Positions 35,720-44,937 are shown, counted from the first letter of the stretch. The stretch is 64,000 nucleotides of DNA from Chryseobacterium sp. GVT01B (GCF_019970045.1 NZ_JAHXYI010000002.1:310001-374000); one strand, 5' to 3'. Translations and numbers: made by a program. The notes: generated by a model not told the origin, from the sequence alone.

Positions 35720-36586
35720 ATGAGAAAAATTTTTGCGGGAAAGTCAACAAATAAGACTTTTCTCGGGATGTTTGCATTGATGAGTGCAACTTCGGCTTTA
35801 TTGTACAGCTGTAATTTTAAAAATGAAGTGAATAATGACCCCGTCGTCAGTTCACAGGAACATCCTTCCGCAGAAATAGTCCCTAAAATGGATGATGAAA
35901 GCGTAGATCCTGATAAAAGAGTGATCTACCTTACTTTTGATGATGGTCCTAATCAGGGAACCGAAAATCTTTTAAAAATCCTGGATAAAAGAAACGTTTG
36001 TGCAACTGCCTTTCTGGTAGGAAAACATGCCTATGGAAGCAAAAAACAAAAAGACGATTTACTCCTTCTGAAGCAAAATCCTCTTGTAGAATTAGCCAAC
36101 CATAGCTTTAGCCATGCCCATAACAAATACACAGATTTTTATAAAAATGCTGAGTCTGTAGTACACGATTTTGATATCGCCAAAGACAGCTTAAAGCTTT
36201 CTGACAAAATAGCAAGAACTCCGGGAAGGAACATCTGGAGACTTAACAATATTAATGTAACTGATATCAAAAGCTCTACTGCAGCCGCTGATGGTCTTAA
36301 AAAAGCAGGTTACAAAGTAATCGGCTGGGATCTTGAATGGAGACCTTCCCAGAAAATGACTTTAAAAGGAAGCCATGAAGCGATGGTCAAGAAAGTTGAC
36401 AGTATTTTCTTTAATGATCTTGAGAAAACATCAAGACATCTCGTTTTCCTGACTCATGATCAATATCTAAGAGATACAGATTCTATCAATGAGCTGGATC
36501 TGTTTATTGAAAAACTGCAGAAAAGCAACAAGTTTGTTTTCAGAAAGATTTCTCAATATCCTAAGATCAATGAAGTTTTGAATTAA
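35720..36586 (+). CDS. Polysaccharide deacetylase (NodB) family lipoprotein
   Basis: A 288-residue carbohydrate esterase family 4 protein. The signal has the lipoprotein form ALMSATSALLYSCN (Cys near residue 30). The NodB core shows TFDDGPNQGTE (motif 1 with D-D), NHSFSHAHN (metal His pair, H-S-x-S-H) and GRNIWRL in motif 3. It removes N- or O-acetyl groups from a surface or peptidoglycan polymer. The TFDDGP motif and Zn site are intact. Monocistronic. Confidence 0.9.
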   Translation: MRKIFAGKSTNKTFLGMFALMSATSALLYSCNFKNEVNNDPVVSSQEHPSAEIVPKMDDESVDPDKRVIYLTFDDGPNQGTENLLKILDKRNVCATAFLVGKHAYGSKKQKDDLLLLKQNPLVELANHSFSHAHNKYTDFYKNAESVVHDFDIAKDSLKLSDKIARTPGRNIWRLNNINVTDIKSSTAAADGLKKAGYKVIGWDLEWRPSQKMTLKGSHEAMVKKVDSIFFNDLEKTSRHLVFLTHDQYLRDTDSINELDLFIEKLQKSNKFVFRKISQYPKINEVLN

Positions 36587-36648
36587 TTTTTCCATAAAAA
36601 GGACCATGTAAAATGTATTCTTCGCTGGCAACTGTCAGGGAATTTTCG

Positions 36649-36656
36649 GAAATTTG
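36649..36656 (+). promoter_or_regulatory. Possible -7 box GAAATTTG of yggS, leaderless
   Basis: GAAATTTG ends 5 bases before the ATG at 36662. If used, the mRNA would start at the A of the start codon. The first base is G and not T. Confidence 0.4.
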
Positions 36657-36661
36657 CATCT

Positions 36662-37321
36662 ATGAGTATTAAAGAAAATTATAAATCCATAAAAGACCAG
36701 CTGCCATTCAATGTTCAGCTGGTTGCTGTTTCGAAAACCCATCCCGCTTCTGCAGTACAGGAAGTATATGATCTGGGACAGAAAGTTTTTGGAGAAAACA
36801 AGGTTCAGGAACTGATGGAGAAATCCCCTCTCCTTCCTCAGGATATCCAATGGCACCTTATTGGCCACTTACAGACCAATAAAGTAAAATACATTGCTCC
36901 TTTTATAGATACGATACAAAGTGTAGATTCTGAAAAATTATTATCAGAAATCAACAAAGAATCTGGAAAGAATAACAGGATCATTAAGGTTCTCCTGCAG
37001 GTAAAAATTGCGGCTGAAGAAAGTAAATTCGGGCTGGAAATTGCTGAAGCGAAAGATCTGTTTCAGCAGTATGTTGAAGGTCATTTCCCTAATGTTGAAA
37101 TCACGGGTTTAATGGGAATGGCAACATTCACAGATGATGAACAACAGGTCAGAAATGAATTTTCAATCCTAAAGGGACTTTTCGATGAATTAAATCAATC
37201 AAAAACGTTAAATACATTATCCATGGGAATGAGTGATGATTTCCCGATAGCTATTGAGTGCGGTGCTAACTCTGTGAGAGTTGGATCGGCAATTTTCGGA
37301 AGAAGAGACTATTCAAAATAG
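36662..37321 (+). CDS. YggS family PLP homeostasis protein
   Basis: A 219-residue fold-type III PLP-binding protein. The lysine that binds PLP is in VAVSKTHPAS (near residue 25). GENKVQEL, WHLIGHLQTNKVKY and TLSMGMSDDFPIAI are highly typical. It controls intracellular free PLP and amino acid balance; no enzyme activity is known. Its stop is 56 bases before the sigma-54 activator start, which has its own promoter. Confidence 0.94.
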   Translation: MSIKENYKSIKDQLPFNVQLVAVSKTHPASAVQEVYDLGQKVFGENKVQELMEKSPLLPQDIQWHLIGHLQTNKVKYIAPFIDTIQSVDSEKLLSEINKESGKNNRIIKVLLQVKIAAEESKFGLEIAEAKDLFQQYVEGHFPNVEITGLMGMATFTDDEQQVRNEFSILKGLFDELNQSKTLNTLSMGMSDDFPIAIECGANSVRVGSAIFGRRDYSK

Positions 37322-37338
37322 AATATTTAGGTACAGTT

Positions 37339-37372
37339 TTTGCTAATAATTGAAACAAAAAATTTAAATTTG
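37339..37372 (+). promoter_or_regulatory. Promoter TTTG-N22-TAAATTTG of the sigma-54 activator gene, leaderless
   Basis: TTTG 37339-37342, 22 bases, TAAATTTG 37365-37372. The start ATG at 37378 begins 5 bases further, so the transcript likely begins at the start codon. Confidence 0.6.
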
Positions 37373-37377
37373 CAACT

Positions 37378-38562
37378 ATGCAAAAAATCCTTATAGTAGA
37401 AGACGAAAAAGCAATCTCGGGAGTACTTCACAGTATTCTTTCGGATGAACTAACCGATTATGAATTTGTTATCGCTGAAGACGGCCTTGAAGGTTACAAG
37501 CAGGTAGAGAAAGAAGATTTCGCACTGGTGATTTCTGACATTAAAATGCCTAAGCTTTCAGGAACTGAACTGTTGAAGCAAAGTCTCGCATTAAAACCAG
37601 AAACTACTTTTATCATGATCTCAGGCCACGCAGATATTGACTCTGCTGTTTCCTGTTTGAAAGAGGGCGCATACGATTTTATCTCCAAGCCAATTGATAT
37701 CAACAGATTGATTACAAGTGTGAAAAACGCTTTGGTGAAGGAAACCCTGAAGAAAGAAAACAAAAATCTTCAGACTGAAAACAAAACCTTAAAGAGAAAA
37801 GTAAATAAAAAATACCAGATGATCGGTGATTCTCCTGCTCTTCAAAAGATTCAGGATATGATCGAAAAAGTAGCCGTTTCTGATGCCAGAGTTCTGATTA
37901 CAGGACCTAACGGTGCCGGAAAAGAATTGGTAGCCCATGCCATTCACAACCAAAGTGAACGTGCAAGAGGCCCTATGATAGAGGTAAACTGTGCTGCAAT
38001 TCCGTCTGAACTTATTGAATCTGAACTTTTCGGACACGTAAAAGGATCTTTTACAGGAGCTATTAAAGATAAGCAGGGAAAATTTGAACAGGCTAACGGT
38101 GGTACCATCTTCCTTGATGAGATTGGTGATATGAGTCTTATTGCTCAGGCTAAGGTATTGAGAGCTCTTCAGGAAAGCAAAGTTTCTCCTGTAGGAAGTG
38201 ATAAAGAAATAAAAGTTGACGTAAGAGTAATTGCGGCAACCAATAAGAATATGCAGAAAGAAATTGAAGAAGGGAAATTCAGAGAAGACCTTTACCACAG
38301 ACTTTCTGTTATTGAAATCTATGTTCCGCCATTGGACGACAGAAAAGAAGACATCAAATTGCTGGTTGAACATTTTTCAGGTATGATTGCTGATGAGCAT
38401 GGTACTGCTGTGAAAAAGTTTGACGATAAAGCTGTTGATGCTTTAAAAGCGCTTTCATGGACTGGAAATATCAGGGAGCTAAGGAATGTTGTAGAAAGAT
38501 TGATTATTCTTGGTGGAAACACTGTTTCCGAAGGTGACGTTGCAAGTTTTGTAAGGAAATAA
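37378..38562 (+). CDS. Sigma-54-type response regulator without C-terminal DNA-binding domain
   Basis: A 394-residue two-domain protein. The receiver domain (1-120) has acidic residues EDE, the phospho-acceptor D54 in VISDIKM and the Lys in ISKPID. A central AAA+ domain shows Walker A TGPNGAGKE (near 180), a GSFTGA loop (about 223-228; usual GAFTGA) and Walker B FLDEIGD. The protein stops after RELRNVVERLIILGG and lacks the Fis-type helix-turn-helix that NtrC-like activators use to bind DNA. It may act from solution or through partners. No kinase gene is beside it. Confidence 0.92.
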   Translation: MQKILIVEDEKAISGVLHSILSDELTDYEFVIAEDGLEGYKQVEKEDFALVISDIKMPKLSGTELLKQSLALKPETTFIMISGHADIDSAVSCLKEGAYDFISKPIDINRLITSVKNALVKETLKKENKNLQTENKTLKRKVNKKYQMIGDSPALQKIQDMIEKVAVSDARVLITGPNGAGKELVAHAIHNQSERARGPMIEVNCAAIPSELIESELFGHVKGSFTGAIKDKQGKFEQANGGTIFLDEIGDMSLIAQAKVLRALQESKVSPVGSDKEIKVDVRVIAATNKNMQKEIEEGKFREDLYHRLSVIEIYVPPLDDRKEDIKLLVEHFSGMIADEHGTAVKKFDDKAVDALKALSWTGNIRELRNVVERLIILGGNTVSEGDVASFVRK

Positions 38563-38587
38563 TAAAGCTATTATTTACGATATTATA

Positions 38588-38620
38588 AAAAATTGCAGTG
38601 TTACCACTGCAATTTTTTTT
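38588..38620 (+). terminator. Terminator of the sigma-54 activator gene
   Basis: AAATTGCAGTG and CACTGCAATTT pair perfectly (11 bp, 4-base loop), followed by a T run. Confidence 0.88.
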
Positions 38621-38661
38621 TGCCCTATTTGAATTATAAACTATATGAATCTTAAAATATT

Positions 38662-40023
38662 ATGAAATTTTTAAACAAAAACTATACAAAAGAATGCCTG
38701 ACTTTGGCTCTGCCTGTGATGCTTACCCAGGTGGGGCAGGTTTCGGTAAACTTATTCGATAATATTATTGTCGGAAAGCTTTTGGGTGCTGATGCGTTGG
38801 CATCCGTTTCATTGGGGAATGCCGTGTTTTTCTCCATATTTGTTCTAGCGCTGGGCTTTTCATTTGCCATTCCGCCATTGGTTTCTGAAGCACATTCAAG
38901 AGAGGATCATGCGACGATTAATTCTGTTTTCAGCCATGGGTTTATCATCAACATGTCTGTTGGGGTGATTCTGATGGTAATTTTACTTTTAGGGATGCCA
39001 CTACTCTATCACTCCGGGCAGCCGACCAAGATTATTCCTGATACAGTAGGGTTCTTAAGTATAATGGTAATCAGTATGATTCCATTTATGGCATTTCAAA
39101 CCCTTCGCGAAGTTTCTGAAGGTTTATCTTATACCATTGGAGTTACAAAGGCAACCATTATTGCAAATATCATCAATATTGCCTTAAACTATGTTTTTAT
39201 CAAAGGACTTTGGGGAATTCCTGCAATGGGAGTACAGGGATCTGCTCTGGCAACCCTGATTTCCAGAATCTTCATGGTTGTTTTTCTTTATTTTGTTTTG
39301 GTGAAAGAAGAAAAAACAAGACGTTACATCAAAGATTTCTCTTTAAAAATTAAGGATTTCTCAAAGCAAATGTTCGATAAAATGGTGAAGTTGGGATTAC
39401 CTACAGCTTTACAGATGTTCTTTGAAGTAACCGCTTTTGCCGGAGCAGCATTTATCTGTGGATTGATTTCTGCTCATGATATTGCTTCTCACCAGATCGC
39501 ATTAAGTATGGCTTCTTTCACCTTTAACTTATGTGTCGGGTTTAGTGTTGCTTCTACGGTAATGATTGGTAGAAAAGTTGGTGAACAGAACTTTGTAGAA
39601 CTTAGAAAGGTAGGAATCAACAACCTTAAGATTGCTTTTATTTTTATGTGCATCTGTGGATTGGTGTTTATTCTAGGAAGAAATATACTTCCCACCTTCT
39701 TCACGAAAAAAGAAGAAGTGGAAGTGATTACACTGGCTGCAAAATTAATGATCATTGCTGCTTTATTCCAGCTTTCTGATGGAATACAGGTAACTGCTTT
39801 AGGAATGCTGAGAGGGTTACAGGATGTAAAAATTCCGTCTATCTATACCTTCATCGCCTATTGGGTGATTACCATCCCATTGGGATATTTCTTCTGTGTC
39901 ACTTTGGAAATGGGCGCATTCGGGATGTGGATTGCTCTTGGACTGGGTTTGACGGTTTCCGCTGTTTTCCTGGTAAAGCGATTCCTGAATATGTCTGCGA
40001 AAAAAATTAAGCAGAATTCATAA
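38662..40023 (+). CDS. MATE family efflux transporter
   Basis: A 453-residue inner-membrane exporter with about twelve helices in two related halves. The opening LALPVMLTQVGQVSVNLFDN(I) with its Asp and the DGIQVTALGMLRGLQDVKIPS segment are typical of the NorM/DinF type. It exports cationic or other drugs using an ion gradient. Single gene between two terminators. Confidence 0.92.
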   Translation: MKFLNKNYTKECLTLALPVMLTQVGQVSVNLFDNIIVGKLLGADALASVSLGNAVFFSIFVLALGFSFAIPPLVSEAHSREDHATINSVFSHGFIINMSVGVILMVILLLGMPLLYHSGQPTKIIPDTVGFLSIMVISMIPFMAFQTLREVSEGLSYTIGVTKATIIANIINIALNYVFIKGLWGIPAMGVQGSALATLISRIFMVVFLYFVLVKEEKTRRYIKDFSLKIKDFSKQMFDKMVKLGLPTALQMFFEVTAFAGAAFICGLISAHDIASHQIALSMASFTFNLCVGFSVASTVMIGRKVGEQNFVELRKVGINNLKIAFIFMCICGLVFILGRNILPTFFTKKEEVEVITLAAKLMIIAALFQLSDGIQVTALGMLRGLQDVKIPSIYTFIAYWVITIPLGYFFCVTLEMGAFGMWIALGLGLTVSAVFLVKRFLNMSAKKIKQNS

Positions 40024-40028
40024 AAACA

Positions 40029-40063
40029 AAAAGGCTGTTTCAATAACTGAGGCAGCCTTTTTT
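40029..40063 (+). terminator. Terminator of the MATE gene
   Basis: AAAAAGGCTG and CAGCCTTTTTT form a 10-bp stem with a 15-base loop, then T-rich sequence. Confidence 0.8.
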
Positions 40064-40187
40064 ATATTTGTTAATTTACAGCAGAACATTGATTTATGTC
40101 CTTTCTCAGATCTACATGATTATGTATATTTTCTAAACATAAATTGCACAAATTAAATTCACAAATAGACACAATTTTCTACTCAGC

Positions 40188-40691
40188 TTAATCTATTCTC
40201 TTTCCTAAGATCTTCAGGCTTCTTTCAACACCATCCAAAATTGCTACATTAGGCAGATTTCCCCAGTCTTCAAATCCGAAATACCTAAACAGTTTCAAAC
40301 TTGGCTCATTATGGAGGAAAATAAGAGCTACCAGGTTTTTCACCCCAAATTTACCTGCATTATCAATACAATACTGAAGAATGGTTTTTCCATATCCCTT
40401 TCCCCTACAGGTTTCGTCCAGATAAATGCTTACCTCCACCGTTCCACTGTATGCTGCTCTTTCATGGAATGAACTGAAGCTTACCCATCCGATCATCTCA
40501 TTTTGTTCATCTTCAACCACCCAAAGAGGTCTTGTCTGAGGATTGTGTTCTTCAAACCATTTTAGCTTGCTTTCTACAGAGACCTCTTCCATATCTGCAG
40601 TCACCATTCTTGAGGCAATTGTTGAATTATATATAGCTACGATTTTATTTAAATCTGCCAATTCAGCATTTCTGAACTTTAATTTTTCCAT
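40188..40691 (-). CDS. GNAT family N-acetyltransferase (phosphinothricin acetyltransferase-like)
   Basis: A 167-residue acetyltransferase. It has the Pat/Bar-type start RNAELADLNKIVAIYN, the paired segments GWVSFSSFHERAAYSGTVEVSI and the acetyl-CoA motif CRGKGYGKTIL, then LKLFRYFGFEDWG. It may acetylate an amino acid or antimicrobial of phosphinothricin type; the substrate is inferred from family only. Monocistronic with a TACTTTTG -7 box. Confidence 0.9.
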   Translation of the reverse strand: MEKLKFRNAELADLNKIVAIYNSTIASRMVTADMEEVSVESKLKWFEEHNPQTRPLWVVEDEQNEMIGWVSFSSFHERAAYSGTVEVSIYLDETCRGKGYGKTILQYCIDNAGKFGVKNLVALIFLHNEPSLKLFRYFGFEDWGNLPNVAILDGVERSLKILGKRID

Positions 40692-41034
40692 TGATGAATA
40701 TTCGACTTAATTTTACACAAAAGTAATAAATTTTAAAAACACCCCATAAAAACCAATACTCAATTATTAAATTTTAATATCTAAAGCAAACACACCCTAA
40801 AAAAAACACAATTATTTTTTAAACAAAACGCAAAGACGCGATAGAATTGAAAATCCAATATTTTAAGGCGCAAGGATTTTATCTTCGATAAAATTGAATG
40901 CTGTATATTTTTTAATACCCAAAATGCTGAAAATCTTTGATTGTCCTATGCCATAAAATTATAAATAATTTAAAAAAAACTTTGCGATTTCCAACAAAGA
41001 ATAAGAATATTCCTTATATATTTTTTCAACAAAA
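40692..41034. other. AT-rich intergenic stretch with a short repeat-like element
   Basis: It holds the -7 box of the GNAT gene at 40718-40725. From about 40820 a segment has AAACGCAAAGACGCG, then AAGGCGCAAGG and the hairpin TTTTATC-TTC-GATAAAA near 40880. Similar A-rich text with CGCAAAG words is common in repeated intergenic elements of the genus (from general knowledge). No gene is seen. Confidence 0.45.
40718..40725 (-). promoter_or_regulatory. -7 box TACTTTTG of the GNAT gene
   Basis: Full match to TAnnTTTG on the minus strand, 26 bases before the start codon at 40691. Confidence 0.5.
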
Positions 41035-41598
41035 TCATTTCAGATCCTTTAAGATTCTATTGAGACTTCTGACTGTTATTCCCAGATAGGCCGCCATATC
41101 TTCTTTTGAAATCTGAATTCCCTGTTCAGATTGCATGTTCATTAATTGTGTTACCGTATGCTCTACTGTATAAAGCTGTTGATAGGAAGCTCTGCTGGAA
41201 GTATTGATAATTCGTTCTGCAAATGAATCCAGCAATAGATGATTTAGGGACAGGTCATTCTTGATTAAAGATTTAAAAGAAGAAATAGAGGTTTCATAAA
41301 CGATTACCTCAGATATTGCTTTTACCCCGCATAAACAGCTGATATTTTTAATCAATTCTACTTCTCCAAGGATTTCGCCGTTTCCCAGAAATTCGACAAT
41401 ATACTCCTTTCCGTTTTCTTCGGTGAAATAGCATTTGGCAATCCCTTCTTTGATCAGCATAACCTTTGACAGCGGCTGATCCTGAACCAAAATATCTTCA
41501 TCCCTGGAAAAAGACTTTAAAACGACTTCCTCTCTACCCTCCTGCTTATGATAAAGCTCTTCAAAATAACTTAAAAATGCCTGATTTGTTCGTAACAT
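41035..41598 (-). CDS. Crp/Fnr family transcriptional regulator
   Basis: A 187-residue protein with a cyclic-nucleotide-binding-like beta barrel (residues 20-110: FSRDEDILVQDQPLSKVMLI, FLGNGEILGE) and a short C-terminal winged helix (QISKEDMAAYLGITVRSLNRILKDLK in parts). It lacks the cysteines of true Fnr. Start ATG 41598; an upstream TTG at 41613 lies within the palindrome GGACAAATGTCC and is not likely. It probably controls the adjacent HAD gene or itself. Ligand unknown. Confidence 0.86.
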   Translation of the reverse strand: MLRTNQAFLSYFEELYHKQEGREEVVLKSFSRDEDILVQDQPLSKVMLIKEGIAKCYFTEENGKEYIVEFLGNGEILGEVELIKNISCLCGVKAISEVIVYETSISSFKSLIKNDLSLNHLLLDSFAERIINTSSRASYQQLYTVEHTVTQLMNMQSEQGIQISKEDMAAYLGITVRSLNRILKDLK

Positions 41599-41607
41599 AT
41601 GGATCCG

Positions 41608-41619
41608 GGACAAATGTCC
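41608..41619. promoter_or_regulatory. Palindrome GGACAAATGTCC before the Crp-like gene
   Basis: GGACA-AA-TGTCC has perfect 5-bp arms. It overlaps the possible -7 box GACATTTG (minus, 41618-41611) of the regulator gene, 10 bases before its ATG. The site fits autoregulation; this is inference. Confidence 0.4.
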
Positions 41620-41642
41620 TTTGCTTATTGAGTTTTTATACT

Positions 41643-41650
41643 GAATTTTG
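41643..41650 (+). promoter_or_regulatory. Possible -7 box GAATTTTG of the HAD gene
   Basis: GAATTTTG ends 24 bases before the ATG at 41675, close to the -7 consensus with G in the first position. Confidence 0.3.
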
Positions 41651-41674
41651 AGAACAGAAAATTACAAAACAAAA

Positions 41675-42364
41675 ATGAATAATCATATTACTACGATTGC
41701 CTTTGATGCAGATGACACGCTTTGGATCAACGAACCTTATTTTCAGGAGGCAGAAAAAGAATTCTGTACACTGCTTGAGGATTATCTTCCGCAACATTCC
41801 GTATCACAGGAATTATTTAAAACAGAAATGCAGAATCTCCATCTGTACGGTTACGGAGTAAAGGGATTTATGCTTTGCATGATTGAAACCATTGGCAGGG
41901 TTTCCAATAACACCGCTCCGTTAGAAATGGTAAACAAAGCCATTCACCTAGGTCAGAATCTTCTTCAGAAACCAATTGAATTATTGGATGGGGTTACAGA
42001 AACTCTTGAAAGTTTAAAGGGAAAATACCGACTGGTTGTTGCTACAAAAGGAGATCTTCTGGACCAGGAGCGGAAACTGAAAAATTCAGGATTACAGGAC
42101 TATTTCCATCATATTGAGATCATGAGTGATAAAAAAGAAAATGATTACATAAAGCTTCTGAAACATCTGGATTGCAAACCTGAAAACTTCCTGATGCTTG
42201 GGAATTCTATAAAATCAGATATCCTTCCGGTATTAGAAATCGGAGGTTTTGCCGCTCATATTCCTTACCATGTCACATGGAGCCATGAACAGCATGATAT
42301 AAACCTGGAGCATCAAAATTTTATGGAGCTTAAGAATGTTGATGAAATTCTGAGGCATCTTTAA
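41675..42364 (+). CDS. HAD-superfamily hydrolase
   Basis: A 229-residue phosphatase. Motif 1 is FDADDTLW with the nucleophile Asp. Motif 2 is in LVVATKGD, and the later acidic motif is MLGNSIKSDI. The cap is helical, as in subfamily I. Start ATG 41675 was chosen because an upstream TTG at 41648 overlaps the possible -7 box. It lies head to head with the Crp-like gene (77 bases between starts). Substrate unknown. Confidence 0.88.
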   Translation: MNNHITTIAFDADDTLWINEPYFQEAEKEFCTLLEDYLPQHSVSQELFKTEMQNLHLYGYGVKGFMLCMIETIGRVSNNTAPLEMVNKAIHLGQNLLQKPIELLDGVTETLESLKGKYRLVVATKGDLLDQERKLKNSGLQDYFHHIEIMSDKKENDYIKLLKHLDCKPENFLMLGNSIKSDILPVLEIGGFAAHIPYHVTWSHEQHDINLEHQNFMELKNVDEILRHL

Positions 42365-42491
42365 AACCCGATAAATTTTAAACCATTAAGATTTATTAAG
42401 CTAATAAGATCATTAAGATGAGCTTCGCTTTAAGTGATAATATCTATAAAGTTTTCGTTAATTCTTTTAACTTCCTTATTATATTTTTAAA

Positions 42492-42530
42492 CAAAAAAAA
42501 GAGACTGTTTGTGATAAACAGTCTCTTTTG
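42492..42530. terminator. Terminator between the HAD gene and the S9 peptidase gene
   Basis: AAAAGAGACTGTTT and AAACAGTCTCTTTT form a 14-bp perfect stem with a 5-base loop. There are A and T tracts on the two sides. It lies 4 bases past the S9 stop and can also end the HAD transcript. Confidence 0.88.
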
Positions 42531-42534
42531 TAAT

Positions 42535-44937
42535 TTATTTCTTCAAACACTTTTCAAGGAACTGATCCTGCTCCCATAAAAGGTGTAAGATATTTTCTTT
42601 AGCCTGATATCCATGAGCTTCTTTTGGAAGAAGAACCATTTTTACCGAAGCACCAAGATTTTTCAAAGCCTGGAAGTATCTTTCTGTCTGTAAGGTGAAA
42701 GTTCCCGGGTTGTTATCTGCATCACCATGAATCAGAAGAAGTGGTGTTTTCATTTTATCTGCGTTCATGAACGGAGACATCTTGTTGTAAATCTCCGGAA
42801 TATCCCAGTAATTTCTCTGCTCGCTCTGGAACCCGAATGGTGTCAACGTTCTGTTATAAGCTCCGCTTCTTGCAATTCCACATGCAAAAAGATCAGAATG
42901 CGTCAGAAGGTTAGCTGTCATAAAAGCACCGTAAGAATGTCCTCCTACAGCTACTTTCTTTCTGTCAATATATCCCAGGTGATCTACTGCATCAATTGCT
43001 GCCGCTGCATTTGCTACCAACTGAGGAATGAAAGTATCATTAGGCTCTGTTTTTCCTTCACCAATAATCGGGAAAGCTGCGTCATCCAGAACTGCATATC
43101 CTTTCGTTGTCCAGTATACAAATGATCCGTAATAAGGGAAGGTAAAGTCGTTCGGGTTTTGGGTGTTTTGTCCTGCTGTATTTTTATCTTTATATTCAGT
43201 AGGATAGGCCCAGATCAGCAACGGAAGTTTCTCTTTTTTCGCTTTTCTGTCGTAATTAGCAGGAAGATAAAGAGTTCCAGTTAAAGTAACACCATCATTT
43301 CTCTTGTAAGTAATCACTTCTTTGTAAACGTCTTTGATGCTTTCAAAAGGATTGGCGAAGTTAGTTACGGCTTCTGCTTTATTAGATTTAATATTCTTTT
43401 TGAAATAATTAGGATAAAGGCTTGGTGACTGTTGAGTCGTAAGAATTTCACCCTTTGAAGCATTAAGAATATCAATGATCTCTTCTTTACCGTTTTTTAT
43501 AGTAGAGGTATAAAGTCTTTTCTTTTTCAGTGATTTCACATCCATTTCATCAATAAAAGGATGCTGTCCGTCTTTGGTAAATCCGTCTCCGATCAGATAG
43601 GCTTTTCCTCCTTTCATATCGATTACATATCTTCCGTACTGGTTTTTTGTTGTGTTAAAATGCCCCGGGTCACTGTAAACATCCTGATAATTTCTGTCAT
43701 CAAACACTTTAAATTCCCCGTTGTTAGTATCTATCAGGTAAGATTTTGTATTTCTTGTGTCATACCATCCTTCAGAAACAATGGCATAATGATCATTGGT
43801 CCAGACTACGTCATCATATCTCTGCTTCGTTTTGAAGAAAGATTTTGGTACTGCTGTAAATGGTGCTTCCCATGTAAATATTTCGTCTCTGTAATCCGCT
43901 GTTTTAGACTGATCTCCTCCATCCAGAGCTTCAGCATAAGTAAGCGTAGCAGGAGCATCACTTCTCCATCCCATATCTCTTTTTCCGGTTCTTACCGATG
44001 AGAATCCTTTCGGCATGATTTCATTCAAAGGAACTTCGTTTACTGTTTTTACAGCATTTCCTTTCATATCATATATAACTGTTGTAGATGGAAATCTGTT
44101 GAGCGGAACGATATAGGAAAACGGCTTTTTAATCGTCGTAGCCATAAGATAATTTCCGTCCGGAGAAAAACTCAAGCCGGCATACATATCCTGATCTTTC
44201 AGTTTCTTAAGATTTCCTGTAAGATCTACATTATAGATTTCAGAAGCAGTAAGCGTTTCGAAGTTTTTCTCGTCCTGAGGATTTTTCAAAAGATCCTGAT
44301 ACGTCCTGTTTTGAGAGACTTTACCATCTGCTGTTGAAACAATCGGGCCTGTCGGAAGATCTTTGGCTGCATCTATAAGAGCAGGTCTGTTTTGTGGAAG
44401 TGTTCTGATCAGGAAGCTTTGAGAATCACTATACCAAACATAAGGCATTCCCAAGTTGGCATTCAGATTATCAGCGGTAATTTTTTTTGCAGAAGCAGTT
44501 TCCATATCTACGATCCACAACTCTACTCCTTTATTTGTTGTATTGGTAAAAGCCAGTTTCTTTTCGTCCGGAGAAAACGAAACGTATGCAATTTTTGGAT
44601 TGGAAGGCAGGTTTTTTACCTGAATCTCATTTTTATCATTGATCTTTCTGATCTTCAGATCATTTGAGTAGGTCATGCTGCTCGAAATATTAGTAACCGG
44701 ATTGATCCTAAGTCCGCCAAGCTTCATTTCACTCTGACTGAGATCTTCCAGTGTTTTATATGTTGGACGATAAGTAAAAACTACCCAGTCTTTTTTGCTG
44801 TTCATCAGAACACTTGGAGGTCTTTGATAATCTGCAAGTTTTAAAATTTCAGCAGAAGGCTTCTGATAAGTAATATTTTCCTGTGCATCATAAAAATTGA
44901 GAAATGCCAATAGGCAAATAGTCAGTTTTATCTTCAT
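42535..44937 (-). CDS. S9 family serine peptidase (prolyl oligopeptidase type), exported
   Basis: An 800-residue protease. A signal peptide (LTICLLAFLNFYDAQ) leads to the periplasm. The N-terminal two-thirds form a beta-propeller with WD-like repeats (YVSFSPDEKKLAFT, YAGLSFSPDGNYLMA). The C-terminal alpha/beta-hydrolase has the nucleophile in GGHSYGAFM, Asp in IHGDADNNPG and His in PKEAHGYQ. It cuts peptides, often after proline, in uptake of dietary peptides. It is divergent from the KGG-leader peptide gene, with 118 bases between starts. Confidence 0.92.
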   Translation of the reverse strand: MKIKLTICLLAFLNFYDAQENITYQKPSAEILKLADYQRPPSVLMNSKKDWVVFTYRPTYKTLEDLSQSEMKLGGLRINPVTNISSSMTYSNDLKIRKINDKNEIQVKNLPSNPKIAYVSFSPDEKKLAFTNTTNKGVELWIVDMETASAKKITADNLNANLGMPYVWYSDSQSFLIRTLPQNRPALIDAAKDLPTGPIVSTADGKVSQNRTYQDLLKNPQDEKNFETLTASEIYNVDLTGNLKKLKDQDMYAGLSFSPDGNYLMATTIKKPFSYIVPLNRFPSTTVIYDMKGNAVKTVNEVPLNEIMPKGFSSVRTGKRDMGWRSDAPATLTYAEALDGGDQSKTADYRDEIFTWEAPFTAVPKSFFKTKQRYDDVVWTNDHYAIVSEGWYDTRNTKSYLIDTNNGEFKVFDDRNYQDVYSDPGHFNTTKNQYGRYVIDMKGGKAYLIGDGFTKDGQHPFIDEMDVKSLKKKRLYTSTIKNGKEEIIDILNASKGEILTTQQSPSLYPNYFKKNIKSNKAEAVTNFANPFESIKDVYKEVITYKRNDGVTLTGTLYLPANYDRKAKKEKLPLLIWAYPTEYKDKNTAGQNTQNPNDFTFPYYGSFVYWTTKGYAVLDDAAFPIIGEGKTEPNDTFIPQLVANAAAAIDAVDHLGYIDRKKVAVGGHSYGAFMTANLLTHSDLFACGIARSGAYNRTLTPFGFQSEQRNYWDIPEIYNKMSPFMNADKMKTPLLLIHGDADNNPGTFTLQTERYFQALKNLGASVKMVLLPKEAHGYQAKENILHLLWEQDQFLEKCLKK

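Noticed and set aside
37789..38373. 194-codon frame opposite to the sigma-54 activator gene
   Set aside because: Lies fully within a strongly conserved AAA+ domain on the other strand; no start signals.
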